Assembly: GCA_047495785.1 (NCBI GenBank) | Contig: JBLDXI010000025.1 | Location: 310,001 to 374,000, forward strand | Length of the DNA stretch: 64,000 bases | Source: Lepidodermella squamata | Lineage: Eukaryota; Gastrotricha | Reading direction: 5' to 3' | Part shown: positions 32,952 to 43,300 of the stretch, piece by piece | How positions within the stretch are numbered: the stretch's first letter is position 1 | How the letters are laid out: each line of letters opens with the position of its first letter | Made by a program: the position numbers and the translations under genes | The notes under the pieces: model-generated | What the model was told of the DNA's origin: nothing | Database searches by the model: none | Seen by the model: the letters and a program-made list of their open reading frames with translations, nothing else

Positions 32952-34112
32952 TCATTGGGAAAAGTAAACATCCAAAGCATTGAAATTTATGACAGCGTAT
33001 GCTATAAGAGCACTCAATAGGAAAAATGTCTCAATGAGGCGCCAGCGAGAAATAGCAAGTGGGATACAGGCGACTCTGAAGTGCGTCCTACACCACTTTT
33101 TCCACGAATTGCTGAGAAAACACGCGAAAATGAAGTAGACGGTGCAAATCAGCGACAAAGCTGTCAGACATTCGGTATATCGGCCGATAAAGATCGAGTA
33201 CGGCTTCTTCGGGACATTGCTCAAAATCGAACTCTGCAGGAAAATCAGTGCTAGAACTATTGTAACGGAGAAAACAGGTCGATCTGTCATTTCGGGCGGC
33301 ATGAGAAACCCGATGATGGTCATACCAGATAAAGCCGCACATGGGATCATCAGAAATTCGACGTAGTAAGTCGGATCTCGCTTGAAAGATATAGCGAATC
33401 GAACGGTTTTCTTCGGCACTTCAAAGTAATTGTCCTGGATGTGGACAGTTTTGCTATCAGTCAAAATCCACTCGTCGCCACTGCTGATGAAGTTGCTGCT
33501 GATGTTCAGTTTTGAAGACTTGGTGTCGAACGACAGGATGTTGCCAGATTCTTGCAGCTGGAAGTCGAGATAGCAGGTTTGCGTATCGAATGGGAAATTG
33601 CTGATTTCGACGTTGCACACCGAAGAGAAAAGGCCGAAGCGTTCCCAATTGAAAGTTATCTTGCCTGTTTCGTAGGAAGTGACGAGACTTCTCGATGTCA
33701 TGCCGTGCATTCCCATGTTCTCAACCGCGTTTTTGTGGTTGATCTGCGGCCGCCACAGCACGTCCTCCCAAGAGAAGAGCAGCGTGTCTGCGCTTGTTGT
33801 ATTCTCAGGGCAGGTGGTGGCCCATTTTACGACGAGATAACCGTCGATTTGGAAGATTTCCGTGGCTGAGTTGATGCTGATGAAGCGTTCGAAGAACATT
33901 TGGGCTAAAACTGTGAATGCTTGACATTCGCGACCGCCGTTAAGACCGCCCCGAACGCAAGTTGGTGCGTAAGACTCGCGGCCAAGTTTCGGGCATTTTT
34001 GTAGGATCGACGCGGTTATTGGCGCGCGAATTTCCAAATCTTCTAGAGCGTTCGATTTTGACAGGAGAAGGTAACTAGTAGTGACAAAAAAGCAAACGCT
34101 TGAGACGAGCAT
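32952..34112 (-). CDS. Intronless Cys-loop ligand-gated ion channel, nicotinic-like
   Basis: This is a single 386-aa frame with a signal peptide at the N-terminus. The agonist-binding domain has the FSWEDVLWRP strand and a canonical Cys-loop (C-NVEISNFPFDTQT-C, 13 residues between Cys). M1 follows RDPTYYVEFLMIPC, M2 is PVFSVTIVLALIFLQSSIL, M3 is around LTALSLICTVYFIFACFL, and M4 is IETFFLLSALIAYAVINF. The residues before M2 are DR, resembling the EK of cation channels and unlike the PAR of anion channels. The M3-M4 loop is only about 24 residues instead of the usual 80-200. No vicinal Cys pair of alpha subunits is seen in loop C. An extra Cys cluster lies at the N-terminus. The lack of introns suggests retroposition. 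Confidence 0.88.
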   Translation of the reverse strand: MLVSSVCFFVTTSYLLLSKSNALEDLEIRAPITASILQKCPKLGRESYAPTCVRGGLNGGRECQAFTVLAQMFFERFISINSATEIFQIDGYLVVKWATTCPENTTSADTLLFSWEDVLWRPQINHKNAVENMGMHGMTSRSLVTSYETGKITFNWERFGLFSSVCNVEISNFPFDTQTCYLDFQLQESGNILSFDTKSSKLNISSNFISSGDEWILTDSKTVHIQDNYFEVPKKTVRFAISFKRDPTYYVEFLMIPCAALSGMTIIGFLMPPEMTDRPVFSVTIVLALIFLQSSILSNVPKKPYSIFIGRYTECLTALSLICTVYFIFACFLSNSWKKWCRTHFRVACIPLAISRWRLIETFFLLSALIAYAVINFNALDVYFSQ

Positions 34113-34532
34113 TTTTTCTGTAGCTGAGGCGTGAACTTTCTTTAGTCGCGAAACAGAATGTTTGCCAATTGGCAGCTGGGTAAACGCTGCGCAGGAAATC
34201 TGTGCGTTACACGCCGCATAGAGCTAGAAACTGGAGACTATTTCGGAGGCCCATAAGAATTTTTCGGGGAGGCAAATTTCCGCGATAAACTGCTATTTGG
34301 GAGGTTACTTATTACTAGAATGTTTCTGCTGGGCATCACGAGGGCTCATCAACATCAGGGATATTTAGTTCAGTTGGAAACGTAACATTATCTCTCCCGT
34401 TTAGCTTTCCTGAGACGACTCGACAGGTAATTAGGGAAATTGAATTGAAGAAACCTCTCTTACCGTATTTCGTTTCAACAGATGTGATTGAGATTCTCAT
34501 TAAATGAATAAAGAGTAATTTTGATCGGTTGT
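34113..34532. other. Short intergenic, channel promoter
   Basis: No gene is seen. The region upstream of the channel ATG shows no clear TATA box. Confidence 0.4.
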
Positions 34533-34538
34533 TTTATT
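34533..34538 (-). terminator. Polyadenylation signal of the orphan membrane protein gene
   Basis: AATAAA on the minus strand lies about 10 bases after the TAG at 34549-34551. Confidence 0.45.
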
Positions 34539-34548
34539 GTACTGTATA

Positions 34549-35187
34549 CTAATAAACCAAATCGAAATCAGGCGCTTGCACAACAAACGACTGCAGTATG
34601 ATTGTTGTGTTTTGCGATGCCAGGACATCGGTATTGAAATACCGCCGAAATTTGTCATCAGACAGCGTGATGCCGACTACCAGGGAAATAATAACTGCAA
34701 ATAGGATGACGAACATGAGGATGGCCAAAGTCCTTGTCCTGCCACCAGCCTGGCCACAACAGCAATAGTCATCTTCTGAATTAACGCTCGCCAGTTGGCT
34801 TTGATCGGTCTGGGACCTAGTCGCCTTCCTTGCCTCGACAAGTATAACTTTAGATGTTTGGCTCAGACGAATATCAGGCCCAAATCTGTAGGCTTCAGCC
34901 CACTCGACGGCTGTTTTCTTCGTTAAAGGCGCCGATGATGGCGCATCAGCATCGTCTGATGAAGATTCGGTTGCTACGGACGTTGCGTCGTTGCTAGGCC
35001 CGTTTTTAGCGGTATCTCGCAAGACAATTACGTCCTCACAGAATTTAACTTGGCCCGACGCAGCGTTTTGATCGATTTGGTAGCCGTACCTTGCGGCAGC
35101 TGCTGCCTGACAGCCGCACGGGTCGACGTAATTGGCAGGCAGCCAGACGTCGAAATTCTCATGGTTTGTGGTTATAATCTGATGCAT
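34549..35187 (-). CDS. Single-pass membrane protein of unknown family
   Basis: This intronless frame of 212 aa has no signal peptide. The first 150 residues are soluble-looking and acidic, with a Ser/Asp/Ala-rich stretch near 70-90 and CGCQAAAAARYGY near 25. A CCCGQ motif lies near 142. One strong TM helix follows (about 152-174, LAILMFVILFAVIISLVVGI), then about 35 residues ending FDLVY. The layout fits a type II or tail-anchored protein with the long part in the cytoplasm; CCC next to the membrane could be palmitoylated. No family is recognised. Coding potential is supported by length, higher GC and a polyadenylation signal, but not by homology I can name. Confidence 0.6.
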   Translation of the reverse strand: MHQIITTNHENFDVWLPANYVDPCGCQAAAAARYGYQIDQNAASGQVKFCEDVIVLRDTAKNGPSNDATSVATESSSDDADAPSSAPLTKKTAVEWAEAYRFGPDIRLSQTSKVILVEARKATRSQTDQSQLASVNSEDDYCCCGQAGGRTRTLAILMFVILFAVIISLVVGITLSDDKFRRYFNTDVLASQNTTIILQSFVVQAPDFDLVY

Positions 35188-35739
35188 ATTGTCCTAATCA
35201 GTTCTTAGAATTTATCAGCGGCCGAAAAAAGCCTAGATCGACGGTACATACTGTACATCCGGGCACTGCAATACAGAAACATGGATGCCTGCTAATTTCA
35301 TGGCCGGGTCATGCCGGATGCAGGAAATGCGATTTCTGTGCGATATATTGTGTAGTATGACGCCAATGCATTTTATTTGCGCATAAAAACCGGCCATGTG
35401 CGATATCTCACTCAATCGACCGCTCCCTATACGCAAATTGGACGGCTCTGAGATTTAGCTCACGCTTGTTTAAATGCAGCACTTAAGTCTCTCCAGATTT
35501 AAATACTAGTTGCAGAATTCGGTTTTGTGCGATAGAAACTTTGTTGTATTTGTCCCAAAATACAAGATAGAGTGCCTATTAAAGGGGAAGCATCGCTGCT
35601 TCCCAAGCGCATTGATTTTTTGTGCATCAAAACACATTGATTAGCGATCCAATCTAAAGTTTTATTGAAGCCTTCGAACAAATCACGGGTTTGCAGACTA
35701 GAAAATCGGCTGATAATGAAGGAGTTTTAATATATTTTG
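35188..35739. other. Intergenic between orphan protein and GPLD1 genes
   Basis: No gene is seen. It holds the orphan gene promoter and the GPLD1 3' UTR. A minus-strand AATAAA lies near 35659. Confidence 0.45.
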
Positions 35740-38700
35740 CTACTCCAGAGAACGGCAGTTGTTGAAGAGAACCAAGCGGCCCGATTGACGAGCGTAATCA
35801 TCTGTGCTTTGTTGCGCAACAACCATTTGAGTCTAAAATAGGGCAAAATTCAACTTCATGATTCCGTGGAATGTAAACAAACTTACCACTTTGTTTGACC
35901 GGACGATGGCAACGCTCGACCCGAAATGGCCGCGGCGAGTTCCGGTTTGGAAGGTTCCATCAGCCTGGTCGCCGGTGCAAGGCTTCAAAATCTTAGCCTC
36001 GCACGTTCGGTTCAAAGCTGACTGGGGGAAGGATTTGCGGCCGTAGTAGAGGTAGACCTCGCCAAGGCCAGGGCCGATAAATAGGTTCGTAACGTCGCTA
36101 GAGCGCGGCGGAGCACTTACGATCAAGTCATCAAAGCCGTCATCATCGATTTTTGCAAACTAGTAAAACAATCTCAAAAAATAATCCGGCTGATCGTGTT
36201 AACGGAACTCACTTGAAGATTGCGACCGTAGACTCCGTAAAGTCGGTCTCCGACAAGTTGAGCCATTTCAGCGCCAGTTCTACTGTTGTAGAGGTAGACA
36301 GTACCTGACTGCCTGTTTAGGTAAGGAATGACCCCAATTAACTGGGCAATGTTATCTGAGTGTGGAGCGCCAATAGCGAGGACGGCAGGCGCGGTTCTTC
36401 CGTTAGGATAGCCCTCGGACAGGGATCCGCCGAAGAACTCGAATTCTTTACGGCCACGGGCGAAGGTCGCAAGTGTCTTTTTCTTTACCGAGTAGCAATA
36501 GACAGCTCCCGACATTTGCAAGTTCGGCTCGCATTCGTGTTCATGGCTTAAAAAGGGAGGAATTTCGTTAAGAAATTGGCTAATTCACGGCACTTACTCA
36601 TTCGAAGATTTTTGGCCAGGAGCGCCGACTAGGAGGTCGCAGCTAGATGTGGTAATGGCCGTGGTACCAAACCAAGAATATTCCTATGGAATGAGTAAGA
36701 GAATTGAGAATTCTGAAAATGTCTCGCTGAATCTGAGTAACTTACCCCAATGCCCCATACAAGGACATCAGCATTCAAGTACGACGGAATGTAGCTTGTT
36801 TCGATTCCACTGTAGAAAACTGCGACGAACCCATTTTGGCGGGTATCTTCGAATGATTCCGAAGCGAAGGGAGATCCAACGATAAGATCGGGTGTGCCAT
36901 CGCGGTTTACATCTCCCGCCGAAAGGCTTGTGCCAAAGTTGCAATAGCGCTGAAAAACGGATAATCATTTCGTGAGAATAATTCTTCGTATTGTCGAATT
37001 TTAGAATAAATCAAGATAAAAAATATGAAAGACCAACCATGTTACAGTCGATGGTTACATCAGGCTTATCCTTGAACTTTCCATCGTCTTGACCGAAGTA
37101 GATGTAAACAAAGCCAGAGTACGGCGATTTCACAGGATCATTGGTCCTAATCGGAGCTGAGATGGCCAGATCCATGTGATTATCTCCGTTGTAGTTGATA
37201 GCAACAACGGAATAGCCAAATCGGCCGGTTCCTTCAAATGGCGCCTTGATAGCCTGGACGTTGGGCGTATTTTCGAGATCAACGTCCTGAGACAGTAAGC
37301 CATCAGCGCCTGAGGTGATGACGAAAACCCGACCCTCATCGAAGCGGTTATCTTCGCTGTAACCAGGCACGCCAACGATCAAGTCATCAGATCCATCGCC
37401 GTTCAAATCAGCCGAGACTAGGGCTTGGCCGATGTGGGAATAGGCCTTTTTGACGAAATACTTGTAGCTATCCTTCTGACGCGGGACGAACTGGTCGGGT
37501 TGATCGTCGCGATTGACGTCATGCTGCGAGTCGCCGAATTCGAGCAAGTCATTAACGACCATGCTATGAACAGTTTTCCTCAGCAAGCCCTTGGGTCTGA
37601 TGATCGTATTTCCACTCCGGTCTTCAATAACTTCGGTTAGCTCCTCCTCTGTACCCATAGAACCACGAGTTTTGCCATCGCCAAAGTATTCCGTCGATAG
37701 ATCGAAGAGTCTAGCCATGTAAGCGGCCTTGGTCTTACCAGCTTGAGCTTCTTTCTCCTCGACACTTCTGTGATCTCCTTGGGTGTGCATCCACTCGCTG
37801 GGAGGTGGGGTTAGTTTGGGCTGGTCGCCACACATCCAGTACAAATGGTTCGACTTGTGATTGTTAACGCAGGTCGTCGAGTTTTCGAGGTATCTCAAAG
37901 CGGTTTCGATGCGCTGTGACGTCCATGAGGCCATGTCATTCATCCCGCCAACGAAATGATCGTCATAACGAGAAGTGAGGACTGGCGATTTCATTGCATA
38001 ACCGATGTACCACTGAAAATAATTGAAATAAGGCTATGACAGGATTTTAGAGCTTCGGCTTACCTTCTGCATCAAGACTTTGTGCATGAGTGCGCGGAGC
38101 ATAGTTGCGCGTGGGCAGAGTTCTAGGGCGAGGCGGAATGGGGTCATGGTGGCGGTGCAGGCGACTGTGCCTGGCCGAGCACACATCAAAGGTTCGTAGA
38201 TTTTCATGAGGTGTTTCGACGGGATGAACCATTGGCTGAAGCCGAGGTGCAAGTTGATGAAACTGACATCGTACAACAGAACGGCGTCGCCACCTGAAAT
38301 TCATCAGCATGAGTAGGAAGAAAATGCAAAATAGCAGAATTGATTTTCATTCTGATCCAGAGAAATTCAGTCGAAAAAGGCCGAATGCAAATACTTTTCA
38401 AAATAGAACTATTGCTTGGCGCAGTTTAAATAAATTGATATTTAAAGACGATAGGTTGAAGCGATTCTAAAATGTAACTTACCCCAATCTGCTTCGGGAT
38501 GCGCGGCCGTAAAGTTGCCGTGATAGTTGGCTGCAGCCATTGTTGTGACAAAGCCCTGATCAATATCATAGCCATGCCAAGCCTGATCTTGTGTATCATG
38601 GGCTACAGTGCCTAAAATGAAGGCCAACAGCTTCTCACCATCCTGGCGCGAAAGACACATAAAAGTCACAAAAAATTCGTAAATATTTAAACTTCTTACA

Positions 38701-39089
38701 TCCTTGAGCTTATCCCCGTCAATAAAGGTTTTCGAAAAATAGTCCAAGGCTGATTTCGTGAATTCCATCCCGTGAGCTTTCTTCGCATTATCGACCCATT
38801 TGCCATCAAAGCATAGAGGGGAGTAGAATGAATCCGGGAAAATCGAGCCGGTCAGGTAAGCGTCTGAATGCTTGTGCAGAATCTCCCGAATATCCACACC
38901 CTTGAATTTCCGGCTGAAAAACTCAATGGCTCGATTTGCTGTAGTCGGGATATTTTAGTACTCAATCATTTGTTGACGATTACACAACTTACAAACTTCC
39001 ATGTGGGTCAACATCCCACAGCCATTTGCGCTGTTCAAGAAAGCAGCAAATGCTGCTGACACCAGTAAAATCAGACTCAGCACTTTCAT
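35740..39089 (-). CDS. GPLD1: GPI-specific phospholipase D-like protein
   Basis: Ten exons: 38993-39089, 38700-38938, 38483-38642, 38064-38293, 37038-38012, 36746-36949, 36598-36683, 36213-36546, 35887-36159 and 35740-35832 (896 aa; human GPLD1 is about 840). After a signal peptide the mature chain opens CGMLTHMEV, as in GPLD1 (CGISTHIEI). The N-terminal zinc-dependent phospholipase domain (about 25-290) includes LTGSIFPDSFY, LGTVAHDTQDQAWHG and NYHGNF. The rest is an FG-GAP beta-propeller with calcium-binding loops DLNGDGSDD, DVNRDGTPD, NYNGDNHMD and DDDGFDD. Family knowledge: GPLD1 is secreted and releases GPI-anchored proteins from membranes. An insertion of about 90 mostly charged residues separates the two domains. 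The first intron-exon joins at the N-terminus are well supported by homology. Confidence 0.93.
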
Positions 39090-39645
39090 TATAACACACT
39101 AGAGTTAATAAAATTTGTAACACACCATGAAATTAGCTGGTTAATTGAGCACCAAGTGAGAAGCAGATAGATAAAGTACCGTTCATGTCGCGAAAAAACA
39201 GCCTGCCGTGAGATAAAAGTCGGCAGGGTGTGCCGGTAGCTTACAGCTGATAAATCGGATTCTGCTCTTTTTAGACGCCAAGTGCAACTGGTGTAGAGCG
39301 GTGGGAGGAACTGCGCTGTGATAAGGAAACACGCCACACATCACACATCTTTTGCTCGAGAAGATAGCCCACAGGAAATCGAAAATTTGGCCCGATTTAC
39401 ACGTGGAAAGTGAAACAGTTGTAGAGAGAATAACATCCGGCTTTTAACGTCTAATTGGTCTGTTGCATTTAATTAGAATTAATTTTATTTGAAATTAACC
39501 AAGCTTTCCACATCGCGTCACGGGACACAACTTTCATGTAACTGCAATCTACAATCAGATAGTCTTAGGATTTCCCGCACACGCTACATTTTGAACTGAT
39601 CGAATCTTTGCATGCAAAAAATTGAAATAAAATAGCGTGAGAGTC
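39090..39645. other. Intergenic upstream of GPLD1, downstream of GPCR B
   Basis: No gene is seen. AGATAA at about 39211 and TGATAA at about 39247 are possible GATA sites for the GPLD1 promoter. Confidence 0.4.
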
Positions 39646-42239
39646 CTACTTCCATTTGGTAACATAATATGGAAGATAGGAGTTAATGTTCATCTTAGGG
39701 AGAGAAAATCCAACGACTAGCGCCACGCTTGCCAAATTCATGACAGATATTGCGATCCTCTGATGTTCTTGATTACCGAAAATCGCCCCAGCTATGACAA
39801 ATCCAGCAAGAAGGAGCAGCACAATGCTGTAGAAGCATCCGACTACCTTCTGCAAATCTTTGATCGATTTAATCTTGATCTGGAAATATAGAAAAAGTTG
39901 GAAGCCTGGCCGAGTGATGATTATCTCAACTTACGTTTCGTAGCACGAAGGCTAAGAAGGTTCCCCGTAAAATCAGAACAGTAAAGACTGAACAAAAAAG
40001 ACCGATGATGATGCTAGCAGTCAATCCCAGGCGATATTGGCGAGTGACACCTCTATAAGCAATTGAGTTGTCATCTGACAAGATTTTTGGCTGTCCTTTC
40101 ACTGATTGCGTTTTAATTCGGTCCGCCGCGAACCACACCAGCAGTAAGACCATACTGATCAAAATGAGCACAGTGACTGAGATGTACGATATTCTCTTGC
40201 CACCTTTCACTGATATCCCCTGCGTTCGCCAAGACATCTTACTCGCTTTCGACTTGTGAGTGAACTCAATACCCAACAGATGGAAAGAGAAGGACACCAT
40301 CTGATAGGCAGCCAAGCTTGCGCCGGTATTTTGAGGTATTACCAAGTTTGAAATCATGAGAAAACTGCTTCCAACAAAGAGAAGAATCGATGCTCCCGAA
40401 GATTTCCTGAGAATAAAGGCATGGATTGTTAGTATGATAGATACAACCAATTCCAATGAGCTCAAAACTGTTATCGAGACGTAAGAATCAAAGAAAAGCA
40501 GCGGCTTCGTAATATCGATGATTTTCACATGATCAATTGGAGCGGAACCTGTTTTGGTTTGCCACTTGATTTTTCCGGGAATGAAGTCGATTTTACGAGT
40601 GCGACTGTTGAATTTTGCAATCGGGACCATTTTTAAACTTAGATTACCTTCAATAGGTTGGTACTGGAAAAACCCTGAAATCACATTGCCACCTGTATTC
40701 AGGGTAGTTTCTCTCTCGAAACCGATGTCTCCGATTTTACTAGAGATTCTAGTCGAGAAAAGAGCTTCCTTCAAATTCGTGACTATCACCGAGCCATTTG
40801 ACCGAAATCTCTCGCCATTAGTAATCCAATCTGATAATGATTGATTTTTCCGACGAAGGAGGTCCTGAGTTGTATTGAGTACATGAGCTACAAGTAGAAC
40901 ACTGTCGTAACAGTAATGACGCAAAGACCACCCACTCCGCGTTTGTGGATTGTCGATTCTAGCGAGCAGAGTGCCATCTAAATCTGATCCAGAGTTGCCA
41001 AAGGAATCAAGCGCATTCATGTCATCCAGTGTCATAATGTTTGTGTATCCGAAGAGAATGAAACTTTGCAAAACATCCCTAAGCATGCCCTCTGTGCACC
41101 AAGGAGAGAATCTCAACGGATCATCCGGATTAAACGCCGTGAGAGTGGATGAGAAAATGATATAATTAGGGCCATAGAGTCCGAATTTGTGCAGCCAGCA
41201 CGCGATTCGGCCCGGCGAAGCTGAGCCTATCATGATTATTCTATGGTCTGCTTTACTCATTTCTTCAACGGCATCTCGAACGCTGTCTGAATCTGGCAAC
41301 GGGCCATTCGTCAGCGGAATTTTGTAAAGGCCCGACAAAGTTATATTGAACCGCTTTTCGTTGAGTTTGATGAAACTGTTATCAGACGTTAGCGTCATAT
41401 CTTTTATGTCTGAAATTATGGCCAGATTGCGCCAGTTCATCGCAGACATGAAAGCACCGACGGATTCTTGAATTTCGTTGAGCGCAGGCGACGTTACGAA
41501 AAAGTTTTGAAAGCGCCTACGACTCGTGAATACTTCCGGCGGGACGGTGAATGGCGCAAACTAGAGCGAAATGGAAGCATTTCACATTACGTTGACATGG
41601 TTCATAAAATGATGGGAAGCTAATGGTAGCTTTAATCACACTTTAACCACATCGGTACGCTAGCCAAGTTCCAACGTGAATCTTCAGCTGGAATATTAGC
41701 TTTGGCACTTCAGTGGATCTCTGGAAAAACTAGAAAACTTACCCTGATAACGTTGAAATGCTGCAGTGTCTGAGCAAGGCCGTAGTGAAGGGAGCACGAA
41801 GCGAATAGATAAATAGGCAAACGGTCGCCAGCCAATTCATTTGCTGACATTTCGGCAAAGAACCTTCGCATGGCTGTTGGCTCATTGCACTGAAAATTAT
41901 GTTCGAAACATGCACATTTTTGATCATTCATTCGAAAGGACACCAACCAAGTCGTCTATAGGATCTACTGCCAGTTCGATACCGGTCAGGAAATTCGGCA
42001 TTTTTCTGATACTGTCTAAAGCGTAGCGGATACCTTCCGTGCATATCGGACCTAGCGGATTCGCGTAGCCAGCGTAGTTGCAGGACATTGGTATGCTGAG
42101 TGTGGTAAGGCTTGCATCGTTAGTAGTTAGTAGCAATGACTTTCCGCGGTATCGAAGCATTCATAGCAGCTTTCGTTTGTGTGAATCCCTGCGCGACTTT
42201 CGAGAGAAGAAACAGAATAGTTATCGGCAGTTTTGCCAT
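39646..42239 (-). pseudogene. GABA-B-like class C GPCR (copy B), damaged
   Basis: Exons by homology to copies C and D are 41948-42239, 41743-41889, 39935-41560 and 39646-39879. Exon 1 is 292 bases instead of 288-291. The signal-peptide frame (MAKLPITILF) hits a TAA at about 42122, and the CNYAG frame starts one base off, so one extra base is present. In exon 3 the segment after GIEF jumps to THKSKASK. Compared with copy C about 40 residues are missing, namely the cytoplasmic half of TM3 and much of intracellular loop 2. The rest (ectodomain, TM1-2, TM4-7) is open. This is either a pseudogene, a sequence error plus a true deletion, or a receptor using another start. Confidence 0.7.
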
Positions 42240-42759
42240 CTTAGCGATTTCAGAGAATGGAAAGCGATGATGCGAGTGACTCGCTCATCAACGATACAAG
42301 AGATCTTGCACAGGATATAACCGCGCAGATGCCATGCATTAGCGTGCAAATGTTATTGCCGTAGTTCCGGCTATATTACTCAACGTCTGGTGTGTTTGGG
42401 TGAGGGGTCGGCGATATTAGAGATTAAACGTCCTAGCTACGCGTAGAGGATCAGTAATAAGCAAGCCAAGTCGCAAGTCGGAAGAGACCTCCGCTAAGCT
42501 ATCGTTTCCGCGACTTGTCTAGGCTCGCTTATTGCTGTTCCAATTCCCTTTGATAGCAATAAAGTCTGAGCTAAGAAAAGTGTGATTTCCTTAAAAAAAT
42601 ACAACAAAGATGCTATACAGCGTTCCCAGTTCCCAGTACGGCGATTGGACCCGTTGGCTGTAAATTGAAGGCTTTGAAAAGACGGCGGGAACCCTGAGAG
42701 ATCAGCGATCAGGAGAAGCCTCCGAGGATTCAAACAGCCATATAGCCTCCGCTGTAGAC
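42240..42759. other. Intergenic, GPCR B upstream region
   Basis: No gene is seen. An imperfect inverted repeat spans about 42451-42540 (AATAAGCAAGCC and its near complement GGCTCGCTTATT). Confidence 0.4.
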
Positions 42760-43265
42760 CGAATGGCGATTGATCAGTTCTGTCAGATTGTATTACCCGT
42801 CATCATCACTTACCTACGCAGCTATTTCGACCAAGCCTTGGAAGTACCATTCTTCACTTGCAAACGTGCTCAATCAACTCTCGCTTTCAAAGGTGCTGTA
42901 GCTTGGAATGCTTTGCCTCGCCACGTGCAAGAATCGAAATCAGCTCATGGATGTCGAAAAAATGTATGTCTATACCTTCTCGGCGATGCGCCATTCCAGT
43001 TTTCAAACGAGCCCCAAAAATTGTGAAATTCTATAGTATTCAATATAAACTGTTTTTTATTACCTTACATGCATTTCTCACTTTGGATTTTTGGATGTCA
43101 TTTCTCACTAATTTTAATGTTAATGTGGAACCAATTTTGTTGTTGTTTTGTATTATCACTATAAAAGTGGACAAATGGAATTTGAAACGGACTGAATTTG
43201 GATTTCCCCGATTAACATTGTGTGAGCGTTCGGCTACGGAGCTTAAATAAATAAATAAATAAATG
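42760..43265 (+). mobile_element. 3' end of a non-LTR retrotransposon (LINE)
   Basis: The frame 42763-43026 ends with a pattern common at the C-terminus of LINE reverse-transcriptase ORFs: a Ser/Phe-rich run, then AWNALPRHVQESKS and RKN...LYLL. After the stop, about 220 bases of 3' UTR end in a tandem AAAT tail (43247-43265), as in CR1/RTE-like elements. The 5' part, including reverse transcriptase and endonuclease, is absent, so this is a 5'-truncated dead copy between GPCR B and GPCR C. Confidence 0.65.
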
Positions 43266-43300
43266 CGTATAACCAAGATTCAAGATTTACATCCACAATA

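Noticed and set aside
35740-38012. Integrin alpha chain, from the FG-GAP repeats
   Set aside because: The N-terminal zinc-dependent phospholipase domain and lack of a TM helix show GPLD1 instead.
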